In this document: piece after piece, positions 25,655 to 38,072 of the stretch
How the letters are laid out: each line of letters opens with the position of its first letter
Position numbering within the stretch: the first letter of the stretch is position 1
Assembly: GCA_026826555.1 (NCBI GenBank)
Contig: JAKSZT010053837.1
Coordinates: 3,758,520-3,822,519 of the forward strand
DNA: 64,000 nt
DNA from: Tolypeutes matacus
Taxonomy: Eukaryota > Chordata > Mammalia > Cingulata > Chlamyphoridae
Reading direction: 5' to 3'
The notes under the pieces: generated by a model
Databases searched by the model: none
What the model was told of the DNA's origin: nothing
The model's input: the letters and a program-made list of their open reading frames with translations, nothing else
Translations under genes and position numbers: made by a program

Positions 25655-26018
25655 CAGAGGTTCTTAACCAGGGGTCCACGGACCCCCGCGGGATTCATGG
25701 AAAGATATCAGGGGGTCCAGAATCAAAAGAAATCAACTCATCTTTATTTTCTCTGACTTCTAACTGAAATCTAGTATTTCCTTCACTTATGAATGCATGC
25801 AATAAATTACAGTAGTATTCATTTCATATCACATCACAGTTGCTGCATATCTCAAAAACTTGCTTACACTCATTGATACTTAGAAATTATGATAGTTGTT
25901 AGACCTGACACTAGTTGAGTGTCATAAAACTATCTGCCGCTACATTCTGAGAAGGGATCCATGATTTTCACCTGATTGGCAAAGGAGTCCGTGGAACAAA
26001 AAAGGTTAAGAACCCCTG
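25655..26018. mobile_element. hAT-like non-autonomous DNA transposon
   Basis: The ends are inverted: 'cagaggttcttaaccagggg' at the left and 'aaggttaagaacccctg' at the right. The flanking 8-bp strings ctttaagg (25647-25654) and gtttaagg (26019-26026) differ at one base, as expected for an old hAT-type 8-bp TSD. The interior has no transposase frame. Confidence 0.75.
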
Positions 26019-26026
26019 GTTTAAGG

Positions 26027-27340
26027 AAAGGCACATTATGTCAAGCTTAAACGTTTATATTGTATCCTATAGGCAAGAGGAACTACTTAAGGATTTAAAG
26101 TGGAAGAGAAGCTAGCCTAAAGACCTACAGTCTGAATCAGAGCCATGCCAGTCAACCCATAGATATATGAAAGAGAAATAAATACTTATTGTTATATGTG
26201 CTTATATTTTGTGATTATAACATAGCAAAAGAAGACCAATACAAAATATGCTGTAATGGCATAAATTCTAGCTATTAAATGAAGCAGCTCCTGATGAATT
26301 GATACAGAAGAATCTCTAGAATATATTGTTAAGTAAAAATAGCAAGGTGCAGAGCAGAGTGTATAATATCCTATCATCTGTGGAGGGTAAAAAGAATACG
26401 TATTTATATATTTCTTTGAATTAGTCTAGAATGTCTTTGGAAAGGATACATTAAAAGTTAACTTGATCATCCCCAAAGAGGAGAACTGGGTGTATGAGTA
26501 GGAGAAGTAAGAGTGACCAGCCAGCAGGGAAGTATTTTGGTACTAAATAACCAGTATAGTTATAGTGGTGCCCACCAGCTATGTATCTATCCTAGATGGA
26601 CACTTTCAGGAAGAGCTTAAATCCCCCTTCCACCATTTTCAGGATAGTCTAAACAGAAATTCTAGTGATTTAGATGTTTAAAGACAGTTGGATTTAGTTG
26701 GTATGGTGGCAATCAGAGTGGGGAGATGCGGGGGTGGGGGGAATGTGCTGGAATGGGTTTGACATCTATATATCTTTAACAACCAACCTTCTATATATCC
26801 TGCCTTTCTTCCTCTCCACCCTCAATACCATTTTTAAACTTCATTATGGTGCACAGTATGTTGATCACTGAATGAACTAGTTGGAATTAACACATTTAGA
26901 AAGAGGAAAAGATGAATAGCAACACTATAATACAAAAGATTTTCTCACAATGTGAGAAGAACCGTATTTTATCCAAATTTTACATAGTCCAAGAAAAACT
27001 GTAAGGATAAGTGCATGTTACTATGGAAACTAGATGTCATCACTAGCATCATCAACATTCACTAAATGCCTCTTAGTTACTTCCTACTTACACTAGGAAA
27101 GATATGATGCTTGCTATGAAGGAATTTCTGATTCAAAGGATTTCTGAAATAACATTTGCCTGGTAAGGAAGGGATGAACCTTTTATCTTTCATGACTGCT
27201 AGGTGTTGAGGACATAAAAATTAATAAATCTCAGTTCTTATCCACAAAGACTTCGTTCTGGTGTGGGGGAAAGATCCATGAATGGATGATTATTAGATAA
27301 AATGGAAATGAAGTGATAGTGATATATATGGGGTCTTATG
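26027..27340. other. No gene recognised
   Basis: The stretch around 26280-26480 ('atatattgttaagtaaaaat', 'agcaaggtgcagagcag') looks like a widely dispersed old mammalian repeat whose class I cannot name. The rest is unassigned. Confidence 0.5.
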
Positions 27341-28185
27341 GATAGCACTCAAAGCAATCAAATGCTGACACTAGAAGAAGCACATGCTTACTCAAGAAAA
27401 ACCAATCTGTTCTTATACCTATTTCTTGCCTCATTATTTATCCCTGAACATAATGCAGAATTCCCATATACCACTCTATTATTAGCACCTTGCATTGGTG
27501 TGGAATATTTGTCACAATCGATGATAGCACATTTTTATAACTGTACTACTAACTATAGTCCATGTTTTAACTGAGGGTTAACAGTTTGTGTTAGTGCGCT
27601 TCTATAGATTTTTTTTATTTTTGTGGTTACCATATATCCGATCTAAAATTCCCCCTTTTAATCCTACACAGATACATAATTCAGGGCTCTTGACAGTGCT
27701 GTGCTGCCATCACCACCACCCACTGCCAAAACATTTCCATCATTCCGAATAGGAATTCTGTCCATTTTAAGCCTTAACTTCCCATTCCCTATCCCCTACT
27801 CATTCCCTGGTAACATTTATTCTAGATTTGGACTCTATGAATTTGCTTATTCTAATTATGTCAAGTCAGTGAAATCATACAATATTTGTCCTTTTGTGTC
27901 TGGCTTATTTCACTCAACATGATGTCTTCAAGGTTCATCCATGTTGTCACATGAATCAGGACTTCATTCTTTTAAAAGATGAATAATATTCCATTGTGTA
28001 TATATATCAAATTTTTTTAATCATTAGTTGATGGACAGTTGGGTAGCTTCCATCTTTTGGCAATTGTGAAGAATGCCGCTATGAACATTGGTGTGCAAAT
28101 ATCTGTTCAATCCCAGCTTTCAGTTCTATTGGGTATATATATTTAGTAGTAGGATTGCCAGGTCATATGGTAGTTCTATATTTAG

Positions 28186-29085
28186 CTATCTGAGGAACCA
28201 CCAAACTGTCTTCCACAGCAGCTGTACCATTTTACATTGCCACCCACAATGAATGAGAGTTCCTATTTCCCCACAGCCTCTCCAACATTTGTTATTTTCT
28301 GATGTTTTTTTTTTTTTTCTTAATAGAAGCCATTTTAATGGGTATAAAATGTATCTCAATGTAGTTTTGATTTTCACTTCCCTGATAGTTAATGATGTGA
28401 ACATTTTCTCATGTGCTTTTTAGCCATTTGTGTATCTTCTTTGGAGAAATATCTATTCAAGTCTTTCGCCCATTTTTGTCTGTCTTTTGGTTGTTAAGTT
28501 GAAGTGTTTTTTTTTTTTAATATTCTGGATATCAAACCTTTATTGGATATGTGGTTTTCAAATATTTTCTCCCATTGTTGTTTTACTTTCATGGTAAAGT
28601 CCTTTGAGACACAAATGTCTTTTATTTTGAGAAGGCCCCGTTTATCTACTTTTTTGTTTGTTGCTTGTGCTTTGGGTGTAAAGTCTAAGAAACCATTGCT
28701 TAACACAAGGTCCTAAAGGCTCTTCCTGACATTTTCTTCTAAGAGTCTAATAGTTCTGGCTCTTTTATTTAGGTCTTTGTTCCATTTTTAGTTGATTTTT
28801 TTTAATAAGGTATGGTAGGGGACTCCTTTTTTTGCAAATGGAGATCCCGTTTTCCCAGCACAATTTGTTGAAAAGACTATCTTTGCTCAGTTGAGGAGAC
28901 TTGGCACCTTTGTCAAAAATCTGTTGGCCATAAACTTGGGGGTTGATTTCTGAACTCTCAATTTGATTCCATTTGTCTATATGTCTGTGCTTGTTCAAGT
29001 ACCATGTTGTTTTGAATATTGTGGCATTGTAGTAAGTTTTAAGATCAGGAAGTGTGAATCCTCTAACTTCATTCTTCTTTTTCAA
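28186..29085 (-). pseudogene. L1 ORF2 C-terminal region, broken
   Basis: The frame at 28765-29085 reads 'GFTLPDLKTYYNATIFKTTW' and continues in other frames. The Cys-rich end (CWRGCGEIGT, then HCGWQC) is at 28186-28404. The endonuclease and RT domains are largely deleted upstream, as the sequence jumps from the ORF2 N-terminal part to this region near 29240. Confidence 0.8.
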
Positions 29086-30654
29086 GATGTCTTTGGCTAA
29101 TCAGGATCCCTTACCCTTCCATATAAATTTGATAATTGGCTTTTCCATTTTTGTTAAGAATGCTGTTGGAATTGCATTGAATCTGTAAATAGCTTTGAGT
29201 AGAAATTCTTTGAGTAGAATTGACATCTTACAAAATCTCCTACAATTAATATAGATCTGTCAATTTATCCTTTCAAACTTTTGACTATTTACTTCATATA
29301 TTTTGGGGCTTTGCTATTAGGTACATACATATTTATAATTGTTATACCTTCTTTACTTGTCCGCTTTATCGGTATATAATGACTATCTTGCCCCTCACAT
29401 GTATTTTTTACTTAAAGTCTATTTCAACTGATATTAGTATAGCCACCCCTGCTCTCTCTTGATTACTATTTTCATGGTATATATTTTTTTCATCCTATCA
29501 CTTTCAACCTTCTTGTATCTTTGAATTTAAGATGAATCTCTTGTAGACAGCGCATAGTTGGGTCATGCATTTTTATCAGTTTGACCAGTCTCTGCCTTTT
29601 AACTGATGAGCTTAATCCATTTACATTTAAAGTCACTACTGATAATGCAGGATTATCTTCTGCTATTCTGATACTTAGCCTTTGTATGTCTTATACCTTT
29701 TTGTCCCTCAACTCTTCTGTTAATGCCTTTTAAATTTATTTGACTTTTTATGTTGTGCCATATTGAGTGCCTTCTCTTTTCTACCTGAATATATTTTTCA
29801 TCTACTTTCCTTGTGGTTACTATGAGGTTATATAACAATCATATTTGGTTTGATAATATCTTAACATACATAACATACACATATAATTTTCCTATATCCC
29901 TTCATCCCACCCATCTTTTTTGGTACTTGTTATCACTTATATCTTTGCACATTGTATATACAAAACCATAGACTTATTGTTACTTTTTATGCATTTGCAT
30001 CTTAACACCTATAGGAAGTAGAATTACATACCAAACAATATACAACAATAATACTGGCATTCATTTATAATTACCCAAACAGTTACTTTTACTGCAGGTC
30101 TTTATTTCTTGATGCCACTTTGAATGACTGTCTAGTGTCTTTACCTTTCAGTATGAAGAACTCCCTTTAGCATTACTGTTAATGTATAAATAGTGGTGAT
30201 GAACTCCCTCAGCTTTTGTTTACCTTGGAATGTCTTCATCTCCCCCTTATTTTTGAAAGAAAGTCTTGCCAGATGTAAAATTCTTGGTTGGCAGTGTTTT
30301 CTTCCAACACTTTAAGTATATCAACCCACTGCCTTATGTCTCCATGGTTTCTGATGAGAAATCAGCATTCAAACTAATTGGGACTCCCTTGTTTTTTCTT
30401 GCAGCTTTTAGAGCTCTCTTCTTGTCCTTTGCATTTGACAGTTGATCAGTATATGATGGGCTGTATTTTTCTTCATGTTTATCCTGTCTGGTGTTCTCTG
30501 GGCTTCATAGAGGTACATATTCACATCTTTTGCTAAGTATGAGAAGTTCTCTGTCATTATTCTTTGAATATTCCTTCTGCCCCTTTCTCTCTTTCTTCTC
30601 ATTCTGGGACTCCTATAATGTGTATATTAGGCTTGATGGTGTCCCAGAGGTTTC

Positions 30655-30888
30655 TTAGGCTATTTTCACTTTTATAATTATTTTTTCTTTCTGCTTCTCA
30701 CTTTGACTCATTTCAAGTGTCCTGTCTTTGAATTCACTGATTCTTTCTTCTGCCAGCTCCAATCTGTGCTTCAAACCCTCCTGGGCATTTTTCATCTTTG
30801 TTATTGTGGTCTTCAACTCCAGTAATTCTGTTTGGTTCCTTTCTAAAATTTCCGTCTCTTTACTGATAGTCTCATATTGCTCATTCAT
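30655..30888 (-). pseudogene. L1 ORF1 coiled-coil fragment
   Basis: The 77-codon piece is rich in Glu, Lys and Leu with heptad spacing (ETEILERNQTELLELKTTI and similar), the coiled-coil of L1 ORF1. The RNA-binding part is at 30408-30602 ('NFSYLAKDVNMYLYEAQ'), in a different frame. Confidence 0.8.
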
Positions 30889-31120
30889 TGTTTTCCTGAT
30901 ATACTATCATTCTTTCTCTGTGTTTTCCTTCATCTCCTTGAGCATTTTTAAGAGCATTTTTTAAAGGCTTTGTTCAGTATGTGCACATTCTGGTCTTCTT
31001 CATTGGTGTTTTCTGGATTTTTATCCTCTTCCTGTGCATGGGTCATCATATCCTGTTTCTTTGGTCTTGTACTCTTTTGTTGCACAATATACATTTTAAT
31101 GCTTTAAAATGTTAGCTCTA

Positions 31121-31524
31121 CTCTATCATTTTTCTTATCCTGCCATGTGACAGAAAGGAGAAAGATAAAAACAACTGAAGCCCCAGGGAGAGATGAGACA
31201 TTTTTGCCTGATAGCTTACAGCTGAGATTCAGAAGAAAGCAGAATGACTGAGATGGATATAAGAGGCCCGGAAAGAAACAAGCCCTATGCCAGGAGAGAA
31301 AACTTTACTTAAGCATGAAGCCTCAAGAGAGTGGGCCATGGAGATTCAAGAGGAAGAGGAAGCCCAGAGGGGAAGACAGAAATCAGCCAGAGATCAGTGA
31401 CCATCTTACTTCAACACATGGCAAATGACTTTGGTGAGAAAGCAACCTTGAGTTGGACTTTTTATGTCCTTGTAACTGTAAGCTTTTACCCCAAATAAAT
31501 GCCCTTTATAAAAGAAAAAAAAAA
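31121..31524 (+). mobile_element. Retroposed LTR-like fragment with poly-A
   Basis: The piece starts near 'ctctatcatttttc' and ends with 'ccaaataaatgccctttata' plus an A-rich tail. The wording near the end resembles 3' parts of xenarthran LTRs such as 51286-51719. The flanks ttagctcta (31112-31120) and ttagttcta (31525-31533) are a 9-bp TSD with one mismatch, and L1 5' UTR continues on both sides. Confidence 0.5.
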
Positions 31525-32596
31525 TTAGTTCTAGGATTTATTCCCTGAGATGTCTGTTTCTTGATTTTGTAACCAGCTAGTGATGAAAGAGATTTTTTTT
31601 TTTTTTTTAGCTTCAGCCCTTCTGTCAGAAAGGTCTACTCAAGGTGAATGCAGTGTACAGGGTTTTTCCTGTCTTTCTGGTCCTCTGTCTTGTCCTGGGC
31701 TTTTGCTTTTTAGCTGTCTTGGAATTCTCCTGTTTACAGGGGTTTGGTTGTCCTCTTTCTAGGAGACAGACCCTCTCCCCAGTGTTTAAAGCCAGCAAGC
31801 CTTTGCCCCAGACTTTCCACCTTTACTGTTTCTTACAGTCCTTTCATAGTCTCAAGCTGTTTTTGCCTAGAGGGCAAATCCTGGGAGGAAGAGCATGCTG
31901 GAGAGGACTTCCCCAAATCAGTCTTTCCCTGCCAAAACAGACCAGGGACCTACAAGGGGGCAGAGACTGGCCTAGAGTGCCCTGAGGAAGGAATCATGAA
32001 GAGCGCTAAGAGTGTCCTGCATGGCTCCCCAAAGTTGAGCTTTCTTGGCCTGCCCAGCAAATGCAGTCCTTCAACTAATTGTCACTGCAGCCTTGAGGAA
32101 GTGCAGCATCCTTAAGTCTCTACCACTGCTGCCCCCATCCATGGTGGCTTGAAACAATGGTGGCCACCGCCTTTGTCCACGCAGGCTGAAACAATGGCTG
32201 CCCTCAGAGCCAGCCCCCCACCATCTGAAGTCTCTAATCAAAAGCTATGATCAGTAATCAGCCATGCCCACTCCTGGTCTTGGAGAAGTAGAGTTTTATG
32301 TCCCTTTCTGTCACCAGCATGCTAGTCAGGAACTAGGCCCCACAGCAGCCTGCTGTAAGAGTCAGGGTTAGGTGCCGGTACCGCCAGGCAGAGAGGGCAA
32401 TTTACTGTTCTTACTGTTCTTGTCATAATTTTATCAGCCTCTTCCTCCTGCTCTTCCCTACTGCTGTACAGTGTTCTTCTGGCCTCTGGAGTTTGAAAAT
32501 AATGGTTCCAGACAGTTCCTGCCTGGTTAATAATTGTTCTGGTAGAAGGACTGAGTCCTGGCGCTACCTACTCCACCATCTTCCCCAATCCTCCTC

Positions 32597-33735
32597 TAAA
32601 TATAATGTTTTAAGCTTTATAATGCATGGGAGGAGAGACTCCCTATGTCTCCTCCCTAGATTCCCCTTATTATTCCTGGTTTTAATCTTAACCAGTAAGA
32701 TACCATCATTCAAATGCAAACAGAGCTCCTAAAAAGACTGTAAAGACTGGAATTGTGTTTTCTACAGGCTAAGTAAAAGAATTCATGAATAATTTAGACT
32801 CCACCAACTGCCAGTGATTCTGTACTCCAAAACTCTAGATCCAAGGGGCCAAGTACAGGTAGGGTAACCTGGGATAGATAATATGGTGCCGGAGAGTGAC
32901 TGATCTTTACTTTCTCTGTATTGTCAGCAATCCCTGATGCAGGCTGTTGGCTGCCTGTCTGGATCCCCAATACACTTACATTGCCCTCTAGGGCCCCACT
33001 TATTGCCAACACTCACTTGTTATATCTTGTCGGACTTCAAGGGCATGACCAATCTTTCACATCCTGTCTGCACCATTCACAAAAGACTGCTTTGCCTACC
33101 AGGTTAGCATTCTTCCTCTCTGCAATAGAATCTACCCACTTGTGCTTGTTTTAATTAGGAAGAAACAGAGTTCTAATATTCAGGTATGAAAGCAGTATTC
33201 TCTAGAGAAGTCAAAGAAAGAGGATCAGTCCTGTCATATACTTTGAACAAAGAACTGGAAGGTAGCATCCTAATCAACTGAAGAAAGTCCTGGAGTTTGT
33301 AAAGTAACCTCCATCCTAAGAATAGATCAGAGCCCCCTGGACCCTTAACCTTGTCTTGCTCCTAGGAAATAGCATAGTGGTGTTTAAGAGACCTCTAACA
33401 GTCACCCAGTTTCATGAGGAAAAGCATTGATGAAAGGAAGACACATAGTTCACAAATCATCTAGAGAGAATTTAGGGACAGAACCATTATCTGGCTGGCT
33501 GGAGGATTCCTTGTGTGTCACCTGTATAGCCAGTGTTAAGCTCAATATGTGTTAATTTCAATTCCTTGATCCAGCTTCTCATTTTTTGCCACCTTCCCTC
33601 AAGTTTATGATCCAATCTCCTCATCCCTAATAAAGTTATTTGAAAGGATACACTGGAGACTGGGATCCAACAACCAAGTGTATTATGTGGCAGGGGCTAG
33701 GTTAGTCCCTGAGGAGTAAAAGTCAAATAAAATAG
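32597..33735. other. No gene; ends in an ancient repeat
   Basis: Short frames are unsupported. From about 33655 ('gtattatgtggcaggggct', 'gaggagtaaaagtcaaat') the text belongs to an ancient repeat that resumes at 49072 after the L1 insertion. Confidence 0.55.
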
Positions 33736-34389
33736 TTCCAGGAAGATGGAGGATTAGAGAGGCGGAGGGATCACTTCTCTCCCAGAAAATAAAAAGCTAG
33801 AGGATAGGAGGAAACTGTCTGGGTGGCTGCTATGGGGCTCAGGACACCAGGGGAAGGCAAGACACAACCCAGAAGAAAGAGGGACAAAGGGAGTGAGTCT
33901 CAGCTGGCTGAAAAATCCAATGAGTAGAGCTGCAAAAGCAGTCCATCCCCCCACCTACAGAGCAAATAGCATTCTGCGGATTGCAGTGTCTGCAGACTGA
34001 AGGGGTTGTAAGGGTTCTCTTCCCCAAGAAATGGGAGAGGGAGGGACACAGCCTACAGCAAATTCAGAATTTGGTCAGCAAACTTGGTCTGCTGCATTGG
34101 AGGGGTCACACACTTCTAGGCTGGGTGGGGCCGTGACATTGTTTGCACTGAGAGCTAGCAGGGAACTAAAGACAATTTGCCTTCTCAACACCCTCCCTAC
34201 TGCCACAGGCTGGTTGCTGAGGAGGCAGAGGGAGGGAGAGTGCCAAGTGTGAAGAAGAGCTTCTGAGAAAGTTTCTGAGGTTTGGCCAACCCTAAGGACA
34301 TTGCTTCTACACCACCCACCCACCCAAGGAGTTACACTGAATGCATTTCCCCTTAGCACCTGGGGTCTAAGCTGAGAGGTCTGCCAAAG

Positions 34390-34404
34390 AGTGCCATCTG
34401 CTGG
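34390..34404 (-). promoter_or_regulatory. CTCF-like motif in L1 5' UTR
   Basis: agtgccatctgctgg is identical to the copy at 5953-5967 and is placed at the equivalent end of the L1 5' UTR. Binding is inferred from motif resemblance only. Confidence 0.35.
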
Positions 34405-34887
34405 CCAGACCAAAAAAAGTGCATTAAAAGGGAAAAATAATAATAAATAAATAAGAGGGACAAGCAGATGCCCTTACTGTCACCCTCTCCAAGGCTCTTG
34501 GAAACTGGCCTACACCCCATTACTGGGTCCTTAACCCTGGTTTAAGCAATTAGAAAGGAGAAATCCTAAATATCTAGAACAAGTTGAACCAAGAGTCAAA
34601 GAACAGTGGTAGCACACAGCTGCTTAACAGTAAAGCCCTAGTCAAGAGAGAGAAACTGAACATCAGAGTAAACTCAGCATCAGAATCAGATGCCTAGATA
34701 TCAGTAAAAAATTACAAGCCACATAAAGAAAAAGGAAGATATGACTCAGACAAAGGAACAAGGCTCCAGAAGAGATACAGGACTTGAAACACCTAATCAA
34801 TGAGGTTCATATGAATCTCCTAAATCAAATCATGGAGATGAAGGACAACATGGCTAAAGAAATAAAGAACATTAAGAAAATACAGGG

Positions 34888-36647
34888 GTATATAAGGTAA
34901 AAGCGGTGAAGGTCTGTTGTTGTTTATCATTTTAGACCTTGGATGAGTATAATAAAAATTTCACACAGAAAGGCACTCCTGCAGTCTTCAGTTAAGCAAC
35001 AAGTAGAAGCGATTGAAAAACAGTACATTTCTGCAATTGAGAAACAAGCACACAAGTGTGAAGAGTTGCTAAATTCTCAGCACCAGAGGCTCCTTGAAAT
35101 GCTAGATACAGAGAAGGAACTGCTAAAAGAAAAAATAAAGGAAGCTTTGATTCAGCAATCTCAAGAACAGAAGGAAATACTGGAAAAATGTTTGGAGGAA
35201 GAAAGGCAAAGAAATAAAGAGGCATTATTATCTGCTGCAAAGCTTGAGAAAGAAGCAGTGAAGGACGCAGTGTTAAAAGCCATAGAAGAAGAAAGGAAAA
35301 ATTTGGAAAAAGCCCATGCTGAAGAAAGGGAATTATGGAAGACTGAACATGCAAAAGATCAAGAAAAAGTATCTCAGGCAATTCAAAAAGCTGTACAAGA
35401 ACAAAGAAAAATAAGTCAGGAAACTGTTAAGGCGGCAATAATAGAAGAGCAGAAGCGAAGTGAGAAGGCTGTGGAAGAGGCGGTGAAGAGAACAAGAGAT
35501 GACTTGATAGAGTATGTAAAAGAACAGAAAAGGCTTGACCAAGTCATCCGCCAGAGGAGCCTGTCCGGTTTGGAACTGTTCCTCTCCTGTGCCCAGAGAC
35601 AGCTGAGTGCTTTGATAGCTACGGAGCCCGTCGATATTGAATGAAGAGAGCACGGCGAGCTGCCCGCTCTGGCAGGGGATAAGTCACTAGCCCTCCAATA
35701 TACATGCTGTGAATTACAAAGATGCTTTTGTTTTCTTTCCAAAACTTGGAGAATTGATTTCCAGTTCAAGGATAAACCAATTCAATATTTAGAACTATCA
35801 AGTGATCTAATTTATTTTCTTTGGTTTTCTCCTTTACTTGTACTATTATTTTAGTAGTAATAGTAGCAGAAAGTATGGTAAGACCCAAAGCCACTGAACA
35901 TTGCCACATTATCAAAAGTTAATTAAGTAAACTTTATAGCCTCTCGTGGCTTGTTATATTTTATTTGGCAAATGTAGTAAATATCTTTACTTACTACTTC
36001 ATGATAACTATTGATAAGATGCTAGAATGTAACCATACATTTGTTTGATTTTGAGCATAAAAACAGCATGGATTTCAACATCTATTTATCTATGAAACTT
36101 GGATATAAGACACTGATGTTACAGAGATTCATTCTGATATTACCAGATCTCTTTTTTGCAGGTAGATCTATGTGTTTTCATGGGTCTATGGAAAACAGAT
36201 AACACAATTAAAAAATACTGATGATTATTAATTCAACTTTGATCTTATGTACCCCTTAAACTAAAGGGAAGTGTTTGTGATATATGCTTATTTCATATTT
36301 CTGCTCTTCAAAGACACTATGAATCAATGTCATTTTTCTTATGAGTCAAACCTTGAACTTAATCTCTAGAAAGAATGAAATGCAGCCATTATAGGAATTC
36401 AGATTCAAATATAGAAAATATGAAATCTTTTCAGTGCTTGAGAATGTATTTAATTTCTGAGCAGTGTGCTTCAATGTGAAATCATGAGTATATTTAAGAT
36501 CAGAACTAAAATGTCATTAAAAGGTATGCAAACTTCTTATTTTTCTGAAATGCTTCAACTTTCATGGGCTTTGTACTTTTCTGGGATTTCTCAATTATAA
36601 TAAAAAGAGCTCCAAAAACCTGAAAAAAAAAAAAAAAAAAAAAAAAA
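34888..36647 (+). pseudogene. CCDC91: Processed retrocopy of CCDC91 (p56), 5'-truncated
   Basis: CCDC91 (p56) is a coiled-coil partner of GGA adaptors in trans-Golgi trafficking. The frame at 34943-35644 is open for 233 codons. From about residue 10 ('ALLQSSVKQQVEAIEKQY') to the end ('SALIATEPVDIE') it matches the C-terminal half of the roughly 441-residue protein as I remember it: a Glu/Lys/Ala-rich coiled coil with no stop. It is intronless, with a 3' UTR of about 1 kb, AATAAA at 36599-36604, poly-A to 36647 and a perfect 13-bp TSD agaaaatacaggg (34875-34887, 36648-36660). The first nine residues come from a shifted frame: about 19 extra nt lie between the codons for DEY and ALLQ. The N-terminal half, including the GGA-binding region, is absent. 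It lies in an L1 ORF1 and lacks its own promoter. Confidence 0.9.
36599..36604 (+). terminator. Polyadenylation signal of the CCDC91 retrocopy
   Basis: AATAAA lies about 20 bases before the start of the poly-A tract (36623-36647), marking the 3' end of the source mRNA. Confidence 0.85.
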
Positions 36648-36709
36648 AGAAAATACAGGGTGAGCACAAAGGAAAATTTGAAATCTGGATAGAAAAATAA
36701 CAGAGCTTA

Positions 36710-37105
36710 TTGAAAGATGCAATAAATGATATTAAAAATACAATAGAGGCATGCAATAGCAGATTTGAAATCATGGAAGAAAGAATCAGCCACATAAAGG
36801 AAAGAACAAGCAAAATTACAAAGAGAGAACGAGATAAAGTAATGGAAAAAATTGAGCAGGGGCTTAGAGACTTGGATGATAACACTAAGTACCCCAACAT
36901 ACATGATACGAGAGTTCCAGAAGGAGACAAGAAGGGAAAGGGGGCAGAAAGAGTATTTGAGGAAATAATGGCCAAAAATTTCCCAACTCTCATGAAAGAC
37001 ATGAATATATGTATCCAGGGAGCATGGTGTACTGCAATTAGAATAAATCCAAATAGACCTACTGCAAGACACATAATATTCAGGAATATCAAATGCCAAA
37101 AATAA
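36710..37105 (+). pseudogene. L1 ORF1 fragment of the outer L1
   Basis: The 131-codon piece has the coiled-coil end ('ERISHIKERTSKITKRERD'), then 'RVPEGDKKGKGAERVFEEI' and 'RINPNRPTARHIIFRNI'. It breaks after 37105; the remaining ORF1 end was displaced by the inner L1 to 43924-44140 ('RILYLAKLSFKYGSEFKIF'). Confidence 0.83.
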
Positions 37106-38057
37106 AGAGAAAATTCTGAAAGCAACAAGGGAAAAGTGAAATATCACATAAAAGAGAAGTCCAATAAGACTTAATGGAACTTCTGAGAAGATGGCAGACT
37201 AGTAAGACACGGGAATCTCTTCTCCTCCAGAAAAAATAGCTAGAGGACAGGCTGAAACAGCCCCCAAAAAAGATCTTCTAGGGTTTAAGACAGCAGGCCA
37301 AGGCTGGACACCGCCCAGAGGAGAGAGGGACAAAGAAGGGAAATCACAACGACAGAACTGTGAGTTGAAACCAGCGTCTGCTGCTGCCGGCACCCTCCCC
37401 CACACTAAAGACACTTTAGAATTCTCGGGCCTCTGGCCTATGAATACAAAGGGGGCTCCAGGGAGCTACCACCCCAGGAAAGGGGAGAGAGAGGGACACA
37501 GCCTAAGGCAGTCTCAACTTCTGACCCACAAATTTGGTCTGCTGTGTCCCATGAGCCCTTCCAGGCCAGGTGAGATTACAGTGGTTTGCCCTGAGAGCCA
37601 GCGAAGGACTGGAGAAATCCAACCCTCGCAATCTCTCTCTCTTCTAGTGGGGACTAATTTTTGAGGACACCCCAAGAAAGGGGAGAGAGAGGGACACAGC
37701 CTAAGGCTGACTCAGCTTTTGAATCACAAATTTGATATGCTGTGTCCCGAGAGCCCTTCCAGGCCTGATGGAGCTGCGCCATTGTTTGCCTTGGTGCCTA
37801 CAAGGGGCTAAAGATATATAAATCTCCCAATCTCCTCCTCTACTAACAGCAACTGATGGTTGAGGACTCAGAGGGGAGTGGAAATATTTCCTTGGCAGGA
37901 AAAGGGAGGGGGCTGCCAGAGAAGGCTGAAGAACTGTCTCAGAGAAAGTTTGAATTACAAGACACCTAGCCTCCAGACAGAAAGCTCTATCACATTAACC
38001 TGGTCTGTGTAGCAACAAATACATTCAAACCAGGCATTGGACTGAGAGCTTCTAAAT

Positions 38058-38072
38058 ATCGCCATCTCCTGG
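38058..38072 (-). promoter_or_regulatory. CTCF-like motif in L1 5' UTR
   Basis: atcgccatctcctgg keeps the CGCC lost in the other two copies but has C in place of the purine. It is at the same relative position near the end of the 5' UTR. Confidence 0.3.

Larger units (their letters stand above)
27350..32596 (-). mobile_element. Old antisense L1, 5' end near 32596
   Basis: Read on the minus strand, the 5' end begins around 32596 ('gaagatggtggagtaggtag'), followed by 5' UTR (to about 31534), ORF1 region (about 31100-30000), the ORF2 start (about 29640), and after a large internal ORF2 deletion near 29240 the ORF2 C-terminus (29085-28186) and 3' UTR (to about 27350). A poly-A-tailed LTR-like fragment interrupts it at 31121-31524. 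Divergence is higher than in the plus-strand L1s. Confidence 0.82.

Noticed and set aside
34943..35644. Active CCDC91 gene
   Set aside because: Intronless, truncated, with poly-A and TSD inside an L1, so it is a retrocopy.
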